From contig CAWAJW010000012.1 in the NCBI GenBank assembly GCA_963782475.1, forward strand, positions 1,116,001 to 1,180,000: a stretch of DNA of 64,000 bases, in the 5' to 3' direction. The notes beneath the pieces were generated by a model. The model saw only the letters and a program-made list of their open reading frames with translations, made no database searches and was not told the origin of the DNA. Each line of letters starts with the position of its first letter. Within the stretch, counting starts at the first letter, position 1. This stretch comes from CAVQBP01 sp963782475. GTDB lineage: Bacteria > Bacteroidota > Ignavibacteria > Ignavibacteriales > Ignavibacteriaceae. The position numbers and the translations under genes are program-made. Below, one piece after another: positions 19,673-28,395 of the stretch.

Positions 19673-19913
19673 TTGAATTTTCCTGAATCCAATGCAGTAA
19701 AGTTGATTTAGTTGGAATTTTTCCCGTTGATACTATCTTTCCGTTTATTTCTAACCCCGGAGTTCTTAAAATTCCTCTTTTTGCAATAGATTCAAAATCC
19801 ATAACCTTCTCAATTGAAAACTCTAATCCGAGTTCTTTAACTGCTTCATGGCTCATTTGCTCCAGTTTTATACAATTTGAACAGCCAGATCCGTATACCT
19901 TTATTGAGTTCAT
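19665..19913 (-). CDS. Small thioredoxin-like redox protein (TM0996 type)
   Basis: An 82-residue protein starting MNSIKVYGSGCSNCIKLEQ, with the CxxC redox motif CSNC at the end of the first strand. The conserved block GILRTPGLEINGKIVSTGK carries the cis-Pro (TP) and next strand of the thioredoxin fold. Such short thioredoxins are commonly coded next to ArsP/YraQ permeases. In this operon it could recycle the arsenate reductase or deliver a reduced metalloid to the permease; both are inferences. It overlaps the permease start. Confidence 0.85.
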   Translation of the reverse strand: MNSIKVYGSGCSNCIKLEQMSHEAVKELGLEFSIEKVMDFESIAKRGILRTPGLEINGKIVSTGKIPTKSTLLHWIQENSNA

Positions 19914-19927
19914 TTTTTACTCCCTTG

Positions 19928-19948
19928 TTTCGTTATTTACCGAAATAT
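19928..19948. promoter_or_regulatory. Second ArsR-type operator between arsR and thioredoxin gene
   Basis: The sequence TTTCGTTATTTACCGAAATAT contains the half-sites TTTCG and CGAAA with the same 8-base spacing as the operator at 20332-20351, and matches it in 16 of 21 positions. It lies 15 bases before the thioredoxin start codon. It may let ArsR control an internal promoter or act as a second binding site for looping. Confidence 0.55.
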
Positions 19949-19962
19949 TGATTAAAAAAATT

Positions 19963-20322
19963 TTATAATCCGCAGATTGTATTTCTGTTTAAATTTCCTA
20001 TTTTCTTTTTATCGCTTACAATTATGGAATCATCATTTATCCAAAAATCCAGTGATGATAGAATTGATGAGATTCTCAGATCGACCGGGCGCGGGTTAAT
20101 TAAATAATTCACCCATTTACCCTCTTTTTCTTCCAAAATAAACCCTGTTTCTTTTAATATTTTCAAGTGCTGCGATACAGTCGAATTTGCCAGTCCGAGT
20201 AATTCCTTAATTTCACAAACACAAAGAGTCCTTGCCTGGAGCGCTTTCAATATTCTCAGCCTGTTAATGTCGGAAAGAGCTTTGAACAACTTTGTTTTAT
20301 CTTTTGCGGGTAAAGCTATCAT
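19963..20322 (-). CDS. arsR: ArsR-family metalloregulatory repressor
   Basis: A 119-residue winged-helix protein. The recognition region is STVSQHLKILKETGFI. The motif TLCVCEIKELLGL is the ArsR-type CxC arsenite site in helix 3, corresponding to ELCVCDL in the E. coli plasmid protein. An extra Cys near the end (NTICGL) could be a third ligand. It is the first gene of the ars operon and should repress its own promoter until As(III) binds. The operator overlapping the -10 box supports this. Confidence 0.93.
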   Translation of the reverse strand: MIALPAKDKTKLFKALSDINRLRILKALQARTLCVCEIKELLGLANSTVSQHLKILKETGFILEEKEGKWVNYLINPRPVDLRISSILSSLDFWINDDSIIVSDKKKIGNLNRNTICGL

Positions 20323-20331
20323 GCATTTTAC

Positions 20332-20351
20332 ATTTCGTTAGTAGACGAAAT
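20332..20351. promoter_or_regulatory. ArsR operator, perfect inverted repeat
   Basis: ATTTCGT (20332-20338) and ACGAAAT (20345-20351) form a perfect 7-bp inverted repeat with a 6-base spacer. It begins ten bases upstream of the arsR start codon and overlaps three bases of the -10 box, the ideal place for a repressor to block RNA polymerase. Confidence 0.75.
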
Positions 20352-20377
20352 ATACACTATATTAAATAATTTGTCAA
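20349..20377 (-). promoter_or_regulatory. Sigma-70-type promoter of the ars operon
   Basis: On the minus strand TTGACA (20377-20372) is followed by a 17-base spacer and TATATT (20354-20349). The -35 box is perfect consensus and the spacer length is optimal. Transcription would start inside the operator or just before the arsR start codon. Confidence 0.8.
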
Positions 20378-20501
20378 ATACATCCTGTAATTTTATTTAA
20401 TGATATTTCTATTTTTAATAACAATTTATTTTTATTATTGTTTCTAAAATTTTGCTTAATTTAAATTCAATTGGATTTTTTACACATAAAATGAAAAACA
20501 G

Positions 20502-21251
20502 ATGGAAACAGAATTAAAGCTTGCAGTATTAATTGATGGGGACAATATCCCTTCTTCTTATGTAAAGGAGATGATGGAAGAAATTGCGAAATATGGTAAT
20601 CCTACAATTAAGAGAATTTATGCGGATTGGACTAAGCCGGTTCTATCCAGATGGAAAAATATAATTCTTGAAAATGCAATAACCCCGACTCAGCAGTATA
20701 ATTATACTACCGGGAAAAATGCTACCGATTCGGCAATGATTATTGACGCAATGGATATACTCTATTCAGGAAAGGTGAACGGTTTCTGCCTGGTTTCAAG
20801 TGACAGCGATTTTACACGATTGGCAACCAGGTTAAGGGAAGCCGGTATGAAAGTCTTCGGCATAGGGGAAAGGAAAACTCCTCAGCCGTTTATTGTTGCA
20901 TGCGATAAATTTATATATGTTGAAATTCTTAAACAACGGACAGATGAACCGGTTAACGGCCAGGAAACTGAAACAGCAAAGGAAAAAACTTCCAGGAAAA
21001 GTGAAATTGACAAAATTACTCCCGGAGTAATTAAATTGGTATCATCAACAATATCGGATCTTGCAGACGAAGATGGCTGGGCCTTCCTTGGTGATGTTGG
21101 TAATCTTCTTCAGAAAAAACAGCCTAATTTCGATCCGAGAAATTACGGCTTTCAAAAGCTGACTCCATTAATTAAATCAATCAACAAATTTGATATCGAA
21201 GAAAATCAAAAAGGAAAGTTTAAATTAATTTATGTCAGGAATAGGTTGTAA
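20502..21251 (+). CDS. NYN-domain protein with C-terminal OST-HTH/LOTUS domain
   Basis: A 249-residue protein. Residues about 5-145 are a NYN (PIN-like) domain: AVLIDGDNIPSSYV has the first metal-binding Asp residues, NATDSAMIIDAMDILYSG the second acidic cluster, and LVSSDSDFTRLATRLREAG the third. Residues about 170-245 match the OST-HTH/LOTUS domain (VIKLVSSTISDLADEDGW, FDPRNYGFQKLTPLIKSI). NYN domains are often RNases and LOTUS domains bind RNA, so an RNA-directed nuclease is likely. It is divergent from arsR but separated by 180 bases; there is no sign that it belongs to the ars system. Confidence 0.88.
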   Translation: METELKLAVLIDGDNIPSSYVKEMMEEIAKYGNPTIKRIYADWTKPVLSRWKNIILENAITPTQQYNYTTGKNATDSAMIIDAMDILYSGKVNGFCLVSSDSDFTRLATRLREAGMKVFGIGERKTPQPFIVACDKFIYVEILKQRTDEPVNGQETETAKEKTSRKSEIDKITPGVIKLVSSTISDLADEDGWAFLGDVGNLLQKKQPNFDPRNYGFQKLTPLIKSINKFDIEENQKGKFKLIYVRNRL

Positions 21252-21332
21252 TAAAACAGATAAAATTATATTCTAAAAATATCAAAATCCGAATTTTAGT
21301 TCAGAAAAAATGTCCGCAAAATAAATTTATAT

Positions 21333-22004
21333 ATGAAAATCAAAGCAATAATAACAGGAACCACCGGTATGGTTGGTGAAGGTGTTATGCACGAGTGCCT
21401 GAATCACCCTGATGTGGAATCAGTACTGATTATTAACAGAAGAACAAACAGCATAAATCATCCTAAATTAATCGAAATTATTCATAATAATTTTTATGAT
21501 TTTTCAGACATTAAGGAAGAATTAATAGGATATAATGCCTGTTATTTCTGCCTTGGAACAACTTCGGTTGGTAAGAAAGAAGATATGTACACAAAAATTA
21601 CTTTTGATATCACAAAAGCCCTGGCCGATGTTCTGATTAAATTAAATCCCGGTATGACTTTTTGTTATATCTCAGGTGCAGGTACAGACAGCAGCGAAAA
21701 AGGAAAAATTATGTGGGCAAGAGTTAAAGGCAGAACGGAAAATTATATCCTGAATCTCGGTTTCCGCCAGGCTTTTGCTTTCCGTCCCGCAATTATCAAA
21801 CCAACAAAGGGACTTAAAAACACTCTTTCATTTTATAAATATTTATTTCCATTATTACCTTTAGTTCAAATATTTTTCCCAAAACATATCTGTTCATTAA
21901 AAGAAATTGGGTTGGCAATGATAAATTCTGTGAATAAGGGATATGATAAAAATGTTCTGGAGGTTGATGATATTATCAAGCTGGCAGATAAATCGAATTC
22001 TTAA
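21333..22004 (+). CDS. NAD(P)-binding epimerase-like oxidoreductase
   Basis: A 223-residue short-chain dehydrogenase/epimerase relative. The nucleotide loop is ITGTTGMVGEGV near the N-terminus. NACYFCLGTTSVGKKEDMY and FRPAIIKPTKG match the subgroup of atypical epimerases (HIM1/TIP30-like). The usual YxxxK catalytic pair is not clear, so it may bind NAD(P)H without classical epimerase activity. Function unknown. It lies alone with 80-170 base gaps on both sides. Confidence 0.75.
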   Translation: MKIKAIITGTTGMVGEGVMHECLNHPDVESVLIINRRTNSINHPKLIEIIHNNFYDFSDIKEELIGYNACYFCLGTTSVGKKEDMYTKITFDITKALADVLIKLNPGMTFCYISGAGTDSSEKGKIMWARVKGRTENYILNLGFRQAFAFRPAIIKPTKGLKNTLSFYKYLFPLLPLVQIFFPKHICSLKEIGLAMINSVNKGYDKNVLEVDDIIKLADKSNS

Positions 22005-22110
22005 ATGAGATATAATAAATTTTAATCGTAAAATACTATTAAGCTGCCGCAATTTTTAGCCTTGAGATTTGGATTGGATCGGATTTAAAATACCACTCAT
22101 AATTTTTTTA

Positions 22111-22118
22111 TATCTTTG
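22111..22118 (+). promoter_or_regulatory. Candidate -7 element TATCTTTG
   Basis: TATCTTTG matches the Bacteroidetes -7 consensus TAnnTTTG and lies 58 bases before the start of the THUMP methyltransferase gene. No clear -33 TTTG was found at the expected distance, so this is tentative. Confidence 0.35.
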
Positions 22119-22176
22119 AAATAGATCTAAATTATCTTTATTATCTTTTAATTCTTTTCAATAATAATCTTGCTGA

Positions 22177-23358
22177 ATGTACGAATATAAAACCAACGGA
22201 TTTTTTGCTCAGGTAACCGGGAAGATGGAAGAATTGTGTGAGCAGGAACTTATTGAATTCGGTGCGACTGAAACTAAAACCGCGTACAAGGGAGTTTTTT
22301 TCAAATCGGATATTTCAACTCTCTATAAAATTAATTATATGTCCCGGTTTCTATCAAGAGTTCTTGCACCGTTAATTACTTTTCCGTGTAAGAATACCGA
22401 CATACTAATTAAGAAAGCAAGGCAGATCAGCTGGGAAGACTTTTTGTCAATTAAAAAAACATTTGCAATAAGCGGGTCCGTTTCCAACAGCCGTATCAGT
22501 AATTCATTGTATGCATCTCAATGTTTAAAGGATGGAATAGCCGATTATTTCAGGCATAAATATGATAAGCGTCCAGATGTAGAAGTCGTAAATCCCGATG
22601 TCCGTTTTAATCTTCATATTGATAAGGATATGGCTGTGATAAGTCTTGATACTTCCGGCGAGTCCCTTCATAAAAGAGGCTACAGGCTTATGGCAGGTGA
22701 AGCTCCGATGCAGGAAACTCTTGCGGCGGCAATAATACGGCTTAGCAAATGGAATGGAGAAAATCCTTTGTGGGATCCAATGTGCGGTTCCGGCACTATT
22801 CTCTGCGAAGCATTAATGTACTACTGCAGAATACCCGCACAGAAACTTCGTAAAAAATTCGGATTTTTCAATATGCCTGAGTTTAATCAAACCGAATGGA
22901 ATAAGGTAAAAGAAGAATATGACAGCAAAATCCGTCCTCTGATGAAAAATATCATACGGGGAAGCGATAAATCACAGGAAGCAATTAAGGTCGCAAAGGA
23001 AAATCTTTCTCATCTCCCATATTTTGATTCTGTTGAACTTTCATGCAGATCATTCCAGCAGGTAAAAGAATTTAAAGACGGAACATTAATAACAAATCCT
23101 CCTTACGGGATAAGGCTTGGTGAGATTGTGGAAGTACAGGCACTATATAAAGAATTGGGGGACTTTCTTAAAACAAATTGTACGGGCACTTCTGCTTTTA
23201 TTTATACAGGAAATCCGGCATTAAGAAAATATATAGGGCTTAAAACAACAAGGAGAATTCATCTTGATAACGGTAAGCTTGAAGGCGTCCTTTTAAAAAT
23301 TGATAGTTACAGAGGGAGCAAGAAGAGAATAAATGAAGATATTGGATCAGCAGAATAA
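22177..23358 (+). CDS. THUMP-domain rRNA guanine-N2-methyltransferase (RlmL/YpsC-like)
   Basis: A 393-residue protein. Residues about 1-165 contain the THUMP RNA-binding fold (FFAQVTGKMEELCEQEL start and the ISGSVSNSRISNS region). Residues about 165-385 form the methyltransferase with LWDPMCGSGTILCEA (SAM site), RGSDKSQEAI and the catalytic TNPPYGIRLG. This is the layout of the N-terminal methyltransferase half of E. coli RlmL (m2G2445 of 23S rRNA) and of Bacillus YpsC. It should methylate the exocyclic nitrogen of a guanine in large-subunit rRNA. Length and motifs are normal. Confidence 0.88.
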   Translation: MYEYKTNGFFAQVTGKMEELCEQELIEFGATETKTAYKGVFFKSDISTLYKINYMSRFLSRVLAPLITFPCKNTDILIKKARQISWEDFLSIKKTFAISGSVSNSRISNSLYASQCLKDGIADYFRHKYDKRPDVEVVNPDVRFNLHIDKDMAVISLDTSGESLHKRGYRLMAGEAPMQETLAAAIIRLSKWNGENPLWDPMCGSGTILCEALMYYCRIPAQKLRKKFGFFNMPEFNQTEWNKVKEEYDSKIRPLMKNIIRGSDKSQEAIKVAKENLSHLPYFDSVELSCRSFQQVKEFKDGTLITNPPYGIRLGEIVEVQALYKELGDFLKTNCTGTSAFIYTGNPALRKYIGLKTTRRIHLDNGKLEGVLLKIDSYRGSKKRINEDIGSAE

Positions 23359-23397
23359 AATTATTTTAATGATCGTTTAAAAAGAGCAAATGGATTT

Positions 23398-25285
23398 CTA
23401 TGACAAATCATCTTTTTTCCTTTCCAGTTCTTCCCATCTTTCATAAAACTTTTTTACTTTTTCTTTAGCTTTTTCGAGCTGCAAATTAAGCTCATTTGTC
23501 TGTTCGGCATACTTTAAATAAAAGTCGGAAGAAGTAAATATTTTTTCAATTCTTTCAACCTCTGATTCGGCAGCAATTATTTTTTCTTCAATTTGTTCAA
23601 GTTCCAGTGAATCTTTATAGCTCAGCTTTTTCGGCTTAGACTTAATTCGTGTATCTTCTTTCTTTTCTCTTGGTTTTATTTCTTCATCCGGCTGTTTTCG
23701 CTGATTTCTTTTTTCAATATAATAATCATAATTACGTTCGCTGTAATAGATTTCATTATTTCCTTCTAAAGCTAGTATGCCGGTGCAGACTCTATTCAGA
23801 AAATACCTGTCGTGACTAACAACCATAATACATCCATCAAATGAAATCAGAGCTTCTTCAAGTATTCTTAAAGTCGGAAGATCAAGATCATTCGTCGGTT
23901 CATCGAGCATAATGAAATTCCCCCCTCTTGCTAATATTTTTGCAAGTGTGAGCCTGCTTTTTTCACCGCCGGAAAGTTTTCCCACCAATGTATTGATCCT
24001 TTCATCAGCAAAAAGGAACCGCCTTAAGTAAGTCCAAATACTTAACTGGTACCTGCCGAATTTAATTACTTCATTTCCTTCACCGATTGCTTTAATTACT
24101 GTATCATCATCATTTAAAAGCAGTCTAGCCTGATCTACATAATTAAAATTCGTCGTTTCGCCAATTTCAATTGTACCTGCCGAAGGAGGTATTTCTCCCA
24201 AAATAATTTTCAGCAGTGTAGTTTTACCTACGCCATTTTTTCCTACCACTCCTATTCTTTTACCTGCTTCAAAATTAAAAGTAAATCCTTTAAAAAGAGT
24301 TTTGCCGCCCAGCTTTACTCCTATATCTTTAAGCTCAACAACTTTTTTCCCTAAACGTTCTGACGGAGGAATGATTAAATCAACATCAAGTTCAATTTCG
24401 TTATTTTGTTGTTTAGATACTTCGTAAAAATTATCGAGCCTGCTTTTCGCCTTTGTTCTTCTTGCCCTCGGGCCTCTTCTGACCCATTCGAGTTCACGTT
24501 TTAAAAATTGCTGCCGTTTACGTTCTTCGGTTTCTTTAACTGCCTCTCTTTCGGTTTTATTAATAAGATAATCAGTATAATTTCCTTCGTGAGAATAGAA
24601 GGTGCCTGAAGAGAGTTCAACAATTCTGTTCGCAATCCTGTCAAGGAAATAACGGTCATGCGTAACAAAAATGCATGTTCCTTTATAACCTGCAAGAAAA
24701 TCTTCAAGCCATTCAATTGAATTTGTATCAAGATGGTTTGTAGGTTCATCAAGAATCAGCAGATCAGGTTTGGAAATTAAAGCACGGCAAAGAGCAACTC
24801 TTCTTTTTTCACCGCCAGATAATTCTAAAATATTCTCTTTTAATATCCGGTGCATTTAATGATTGAACAAGAATGTTAATTCTCTTTTGAAGATTCCAGG
24901 AATCCATGCGCAAAATTGTTTCTTCCAGATGATGTTTATTGGGTGAGTCAAAAGGTGTCTCTTCATATTCCCGGATTAAATTGACTTCTTTCTCCGCACC
25001 TGCTAAAATATTTTCGTATACATTTTTAGTCTCATCAAGGGTGAATTCCTGTGAAAGGAAACCGGTTATAAGGTTTTTTTTCTTAGCAACTTCTCCCGAA
25101 TCCGGGGGCATTAAACCGGAAATGATTTTTAAAAATGTAGATTTCCCGGCTCCGTTCCTTCCCACTAACCCGATTCTATCATATTCGTGAACGCTTAAAG
25201 AAGCTTTATCCAGAACTACTTGTTCACCGAAATGAACTTCCAATTCAAGTGCAGTTAAAATAACAGGTGTAACATTATCAGCCAT
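23398..25285 (-). CDS. uup: ABC-F ATPase, Uup-like (split by frameshift)
   Basis: The N-terminal frame starts at 25285 (MADNVTPVILTALEL) with Walker A GRNGAGKS. It runs off-frame after NAPDIK; the other frame continues with ENILELSGGEKRR to 23398. One extra base in the four-base run at 24838-24841 explains the break; corrected length is 628 residues, close to E. coli Uup (635). The second domain has GKNGVGKT and LSGGEKSRLTL. The linker block RRGPRARRTKAKSR and the C-terminal coiled coil (about 540-628) point to the Uup branch. ABC-F proteins act on the ribosome rather than in membranes; there are no membrane helices. It lies on its own strand, divergent from the helicase gene. Confidence 0.85.
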
Positions 25286-25317
25286 GGTCTACAAATTATT
25301 ATATAATTAATGAAGTG

Positions 25318-25325
25318 CAAATATA
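25318..25325 (-). promoter_or_regulatory. Candidate -7 element TATATTTG
   Basis: Reading the minus strand, TATATTTG matches TAnnTTTG and ends 32 bases before the ABC-F start codon at 25285. The -33 partner is not obvious. Confidence 0.35.
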
Positions 25326-25575
25326 CATCTTCAGAATTTAATGTTTTAGTTATCCGATTTTAATATTTCTTCCAGATTATAAATTACAAATGGGGGCATA
25401 AATAAATATTTGAGTTCTGATATAAATATCTTATCTTAGTATGCGCGATTTTTAAAAGTATGCCTTCACTCAACTACCTCTCTGATTGCAATTTTTAATA
25501 AATCTTAATTTTACAAACTGCTGTTTTAAATTTATCAATCCAATTATAATGGCAAATTTTTAATACAGCAATAAT

Positions 25576-26887
25576 ATGGAAAGAAATATGTCATTCGAAA
25601 ATTTAAATCTCATTAAGCCGATACAAACAGCTCTAACAAACGAAGGTTATACAATACCGACACCAATTCAGCAGCAGGCGATTCCTCTAATCCTTGAAGG
25701 AAAAGACCTTCTTGGTTCCGCACAAACAGGCACAGGTAAAACTGCAGCTTTCGCCATTCCTATTCTTACAAATTCTAAGTGAAGAAAGAGGAACCAGGCA
25801 GACCTAAAAAAAGAAATATCAAATGCATTAATCATAACACCGACAAGGGAGCTTGCGGTTCAGGTAAGTGAAAGCTTTAGTGAATACGGAAAGAATACCG
25901 GGTTAAAAAACACTGTGGTTTATGGCGGAGTTTCCCAGTTTAAACAAACTGATAAATTAAGGAAAGGTGTAGATATCCTTGTTGCCACTCCCGGAAGACT
26001 TTTGGATCTGGTTAATCAAAATTATATTAATCTTTCCAATATAAAGATACTTGTCCTTGATGAAGCTGATAGGATGCTTGATATGGGATTTATTAATGAT
26101 GTTAAAAAAATTATTGAAAAAGTTCCGGCAAACAGGCAGACTCTCTTTTTCTCAGCAACCATGCCGCCGGAAATCATTAAAGCTTTCAAGAAAATATTAA
26201 CTAACCCTGTAAAAATTGAAATTGCTCCGCAGACAAAAACTGTTGAAGCAATTAAACAGGCAGTTTATTTTGTCTCAAGACCGGATAAAAAAAACCTGCT
26301 GAAGCATATTCTGAAAAGTGAAAATGTTTCATCGGCACTTGTATTTACAAGGACAAAGCATGGTGCAGATTCGGTTACGAAATTTTTAAATGATGCACAA
26401 ATCCGCGCTGATGCAATACACGGAAATAAATCGCAGAATGCCAGGCAGAGAGCTTTAGAATAATTTTAAACTTCAGCGGACCAGGGTTCTTGTTGCAACT
26501 GATATAGCTTCAAGGGGAATAGATATAGAAAAACTGTCTCATGTATTTAATTTTGATATGCCTGATTTCTCTGAAACATATATTCACAGGATTGGCCGGA
26601 CTGGCAGAGCAGGGCTTGGCGGAACAGCGCTTTCCTTCTGTGATGCCGAAGAAAAATATTATCTTAAGGAAATTAACAAACTTATAAAAATACCAATCCC
26701 GGTTATAGATGATCATCCTTTTAAATTAAAAGAATCGGATGATTACAAAATTGAAATTCCCATTAAAAAATTCAGAACTTCAAAAAAAGAGGGTTCATCC
26801 CATTACACAAAAAATTCTTCGCAGGAATCACGTCGTACTAAAAAAAGATGGGTAAGGAAACCGAAAGAATATAACAAAAAAGGCTAA
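25576..26887 (+). CDS. DEAD-box RNA helicase, RhlE-like (three indels)
   Basis: Three open segments in order rebuild one 436-residue helicase. An extra base at about 25768 shifts PIL-QILSEERGTRQ, a missing base before about 25808 restores the frame, and an extra T at 26461 ends the third domain block (RALE / NFKLQRTRVLVATD). Motifs present: Q motif PTPIQQQAIP, motif I AQTGTGKT, PTRELA, DEADRMLDMGF, SATMPPE, TDIASRGIDI and HRIGRTGRAG. The basic tail (SRRTKKRWVRKPKEY) is typical of RhlE helicases. It should unwind RNA duplexes in ribosome assembly or decay. Conservation of every motif argues for sequencing errors rather than a pseudogene. YwbE follows after two bases. Confidence 0.85.
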
Positions 26888-26889
26888 TA

Positions 26890-27093
26890 ATGGATTGTAC
26901 AAAAAAACAGAATATAAAAACAGGTGATCTTGTTAAGATAGTGTTAAAGGAAGATCAGCGTACCGGAAGGCTAACAGAGGGCTATGTAAAAGATATTCTC
27001 ACGAAATTTCCGGAGCATTACCATGGGATAAAGGTCCGTCTTGAAACTGGTGAAATAGGTCGTGTAAAGGAAATCTTCAAAGATTTGTTGTAG
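26890..27093 (+). CDS. YwbE family protein (DUF2196)
   Basis: A 67-residue protein starting MDCTKKQNIKTGDLVKIVLK. It has the family core EDQRTGRLTEGYVKDILT and HYHGIKVRLETGEIGRVK. It is a small KOW/SH3-like beta protein of unknown function. It starts two bases after the helicase stop, so the two are probably coupled, and YwbE genes are often found beside RNA helicases. Confidence 0.88.
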   Translation: MDCTKKQNIKTGDLVKIVLKEDQRTGRLTEGYVKDILTKFPEHYHGIKVRLETGEIGRVKEIFKDLL

Positions 27094-27368
27094 ATTTTAA
27101 TTTGCCTGATAGAAGTTCAAAGGGAAAAGCTCCGGGCAAAATAATAATAGATGAAAATGTCCTTTATAAAATTCATCAGTGTCTCACCAGTTTATCAGTA
27201 TCCAATTAGTTGATATTATCACTTCTTTCCATTACTTTTGATGTCGTGTGAAGTAATACGAATTAAGGCCCTCAAGACTATTAACAAAAAATTTTTTACT
27301 TGCAGGAAAAAAACAGTTAAAGCAATATTACTATAGTATATAAATAACCTTTTTCAAATGGAGGTAAT

Positions 27369-28208
27369 ATGGTAATCAGAAGTTTGTTTCTTTTTCTGTT
27401 TTCTAATTTAGGTAAAGCCGGTTGGTTATTGCTTCCTTCTATGGTTTTATGCTTAAAACCGCAGCTTGCATTTGCACAAACCCCCGAAGTACCCGATTGG
27501 GCTCTTCCAGGTTCTTCAACACATACACAGGTATCTCCACCGGCAGATTTTCACCGGCCTGCCAGGACGTCACTACAACCTATAGGAATATTCGAAGGGC
27601 AATCCGATATTGGAGCCGCACTGGTTCCGGGAAATTCCAGTTATGATTCAACCGGCAAGGTATACACAATTGTCTCTGCTGGTTATAACATATGGTATAT
27701 ACGGGATGAGTTCCGGTATCTCTGGAAGAAAATGTCCGGTGATGTTTCGTTGGCATCCGATATCAATTATCCGGATCAAAATGGGTTCGGCGACCGCAAA
27801 GCTGTATTAGTTATCAGGCAAAGCCTTGATGATGATTCTAAGGAAGCTATTGTTGCTTTGCATGGGGAAGGAATGATTCACCTTGCCTGGCGTCCTTCAA
27901 AAGGCGAAAGAATTAAAGATATGGAGTACCGCATAGGCAGCCGCGGCGGCATTCCTGGCGGCAAATCGCCGGATGATCTTGTTACTGATCATGCAAAGCG
28001 TATCGGTATTGAAAAAAGAGGTGATTCCTTTGCACTTTTTGTCAGCATGGACGGAGAACCAATGCATCAATTTGGTGCTCCGATCGAATTACACCTGGAT
28101 GAACCGTTTTATGCCGGTATTGGTTTCTGCTCGCATTTACCGGCTACCCTTGATACAGCTAAACTTTCCGATGTCGTTCTTGTGAATGCTGCTGGGAAAG
28201 TTCACTAA
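27369..28208 (+). CDS. Exported concanavalin-like domain protein, GC-richer than neighbours
   Basis: A 279-residue protein with a long signal peptide (cleavage near LAFAQ, about residue 36). The body is a DUF1349/lectin-like beta-sandwich: VSAGYNIWYIRDEFRYLWK, LVIRQSLDDDSKEAIVALHG, RIGIEKRGDSFALFVSMDGE, and FYAGIGFCSHLPATLDTAK. In other bacteria this domain is the N-terminal part of larger TolB-propeller proteins; here no propeller follows. A GGAGG Shine-Dalgarno lies at 27360-27364. Base composition is visibly higher in G+C than the genome average; 27541-27600 has 32 G or C of 60 by hand count. Acquisition from outside is possible. Confidence 0.7.
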   Translation: MVIRSLFLFLFSNLGKAGWLLLPSMVLCLKPQLAFAQTPEVPDWALPGSSTHTQVSPPADFHRPARTSLQPIGIFEGQSDIGAALVPGNSSYDSTGKVYTIVSAGYNIWYIRDEFRYLWKKMSGDVSLASDINYPDQNGFGDRKAVLVIRQSLDDDSKEAIVALHGEGMIHLAWRPSKGERIKDMEYRIGSRGGIPGGKSPDDLVTDHAKRIGIEKRGDSFALFVSMDGEPMHQFGAPIELHLDEPFYAGIGFCSHLPATLDTAKLSDVVLVNAAGKVH

Positions 28209-28236
28209 AAAGTAAAAATTTATTACCGTTTCAACT

Positions 28237-28259
28237 GTTTACCTGATATTGCGGTAAAC
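28237..28259 (+). terminator. Stem-loop after 27369 gene
   Basis: GTTTACC (28237-28243) pairs perfectly with GGTAAAC (28253-28259) across a nine-base loop, 29 bases after the stop. It lacks a clear T-tract, so terminator function is uncertain. Confidence 0.35.
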
Positions 28260-28395
28260 TTGAGTTAATTATTAATCTTCCTAAATATTTTGTTTCCTTC
28301 TTTAGTATTAAAAAAATTTTTCTAAAATTTAAATAAAATTTTCCTATTTTGTGAATCAATTATCGACAATCCTTTAAAAATGCTGCTAAGTAAAA

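Noticed and set aside
25576..26887. DEAD-box helicase as a real pseudogene
   Set aside because: All motifs are intact across three segments and the breaks are single-base; similar breaks hit araA and araB at normal lengths.
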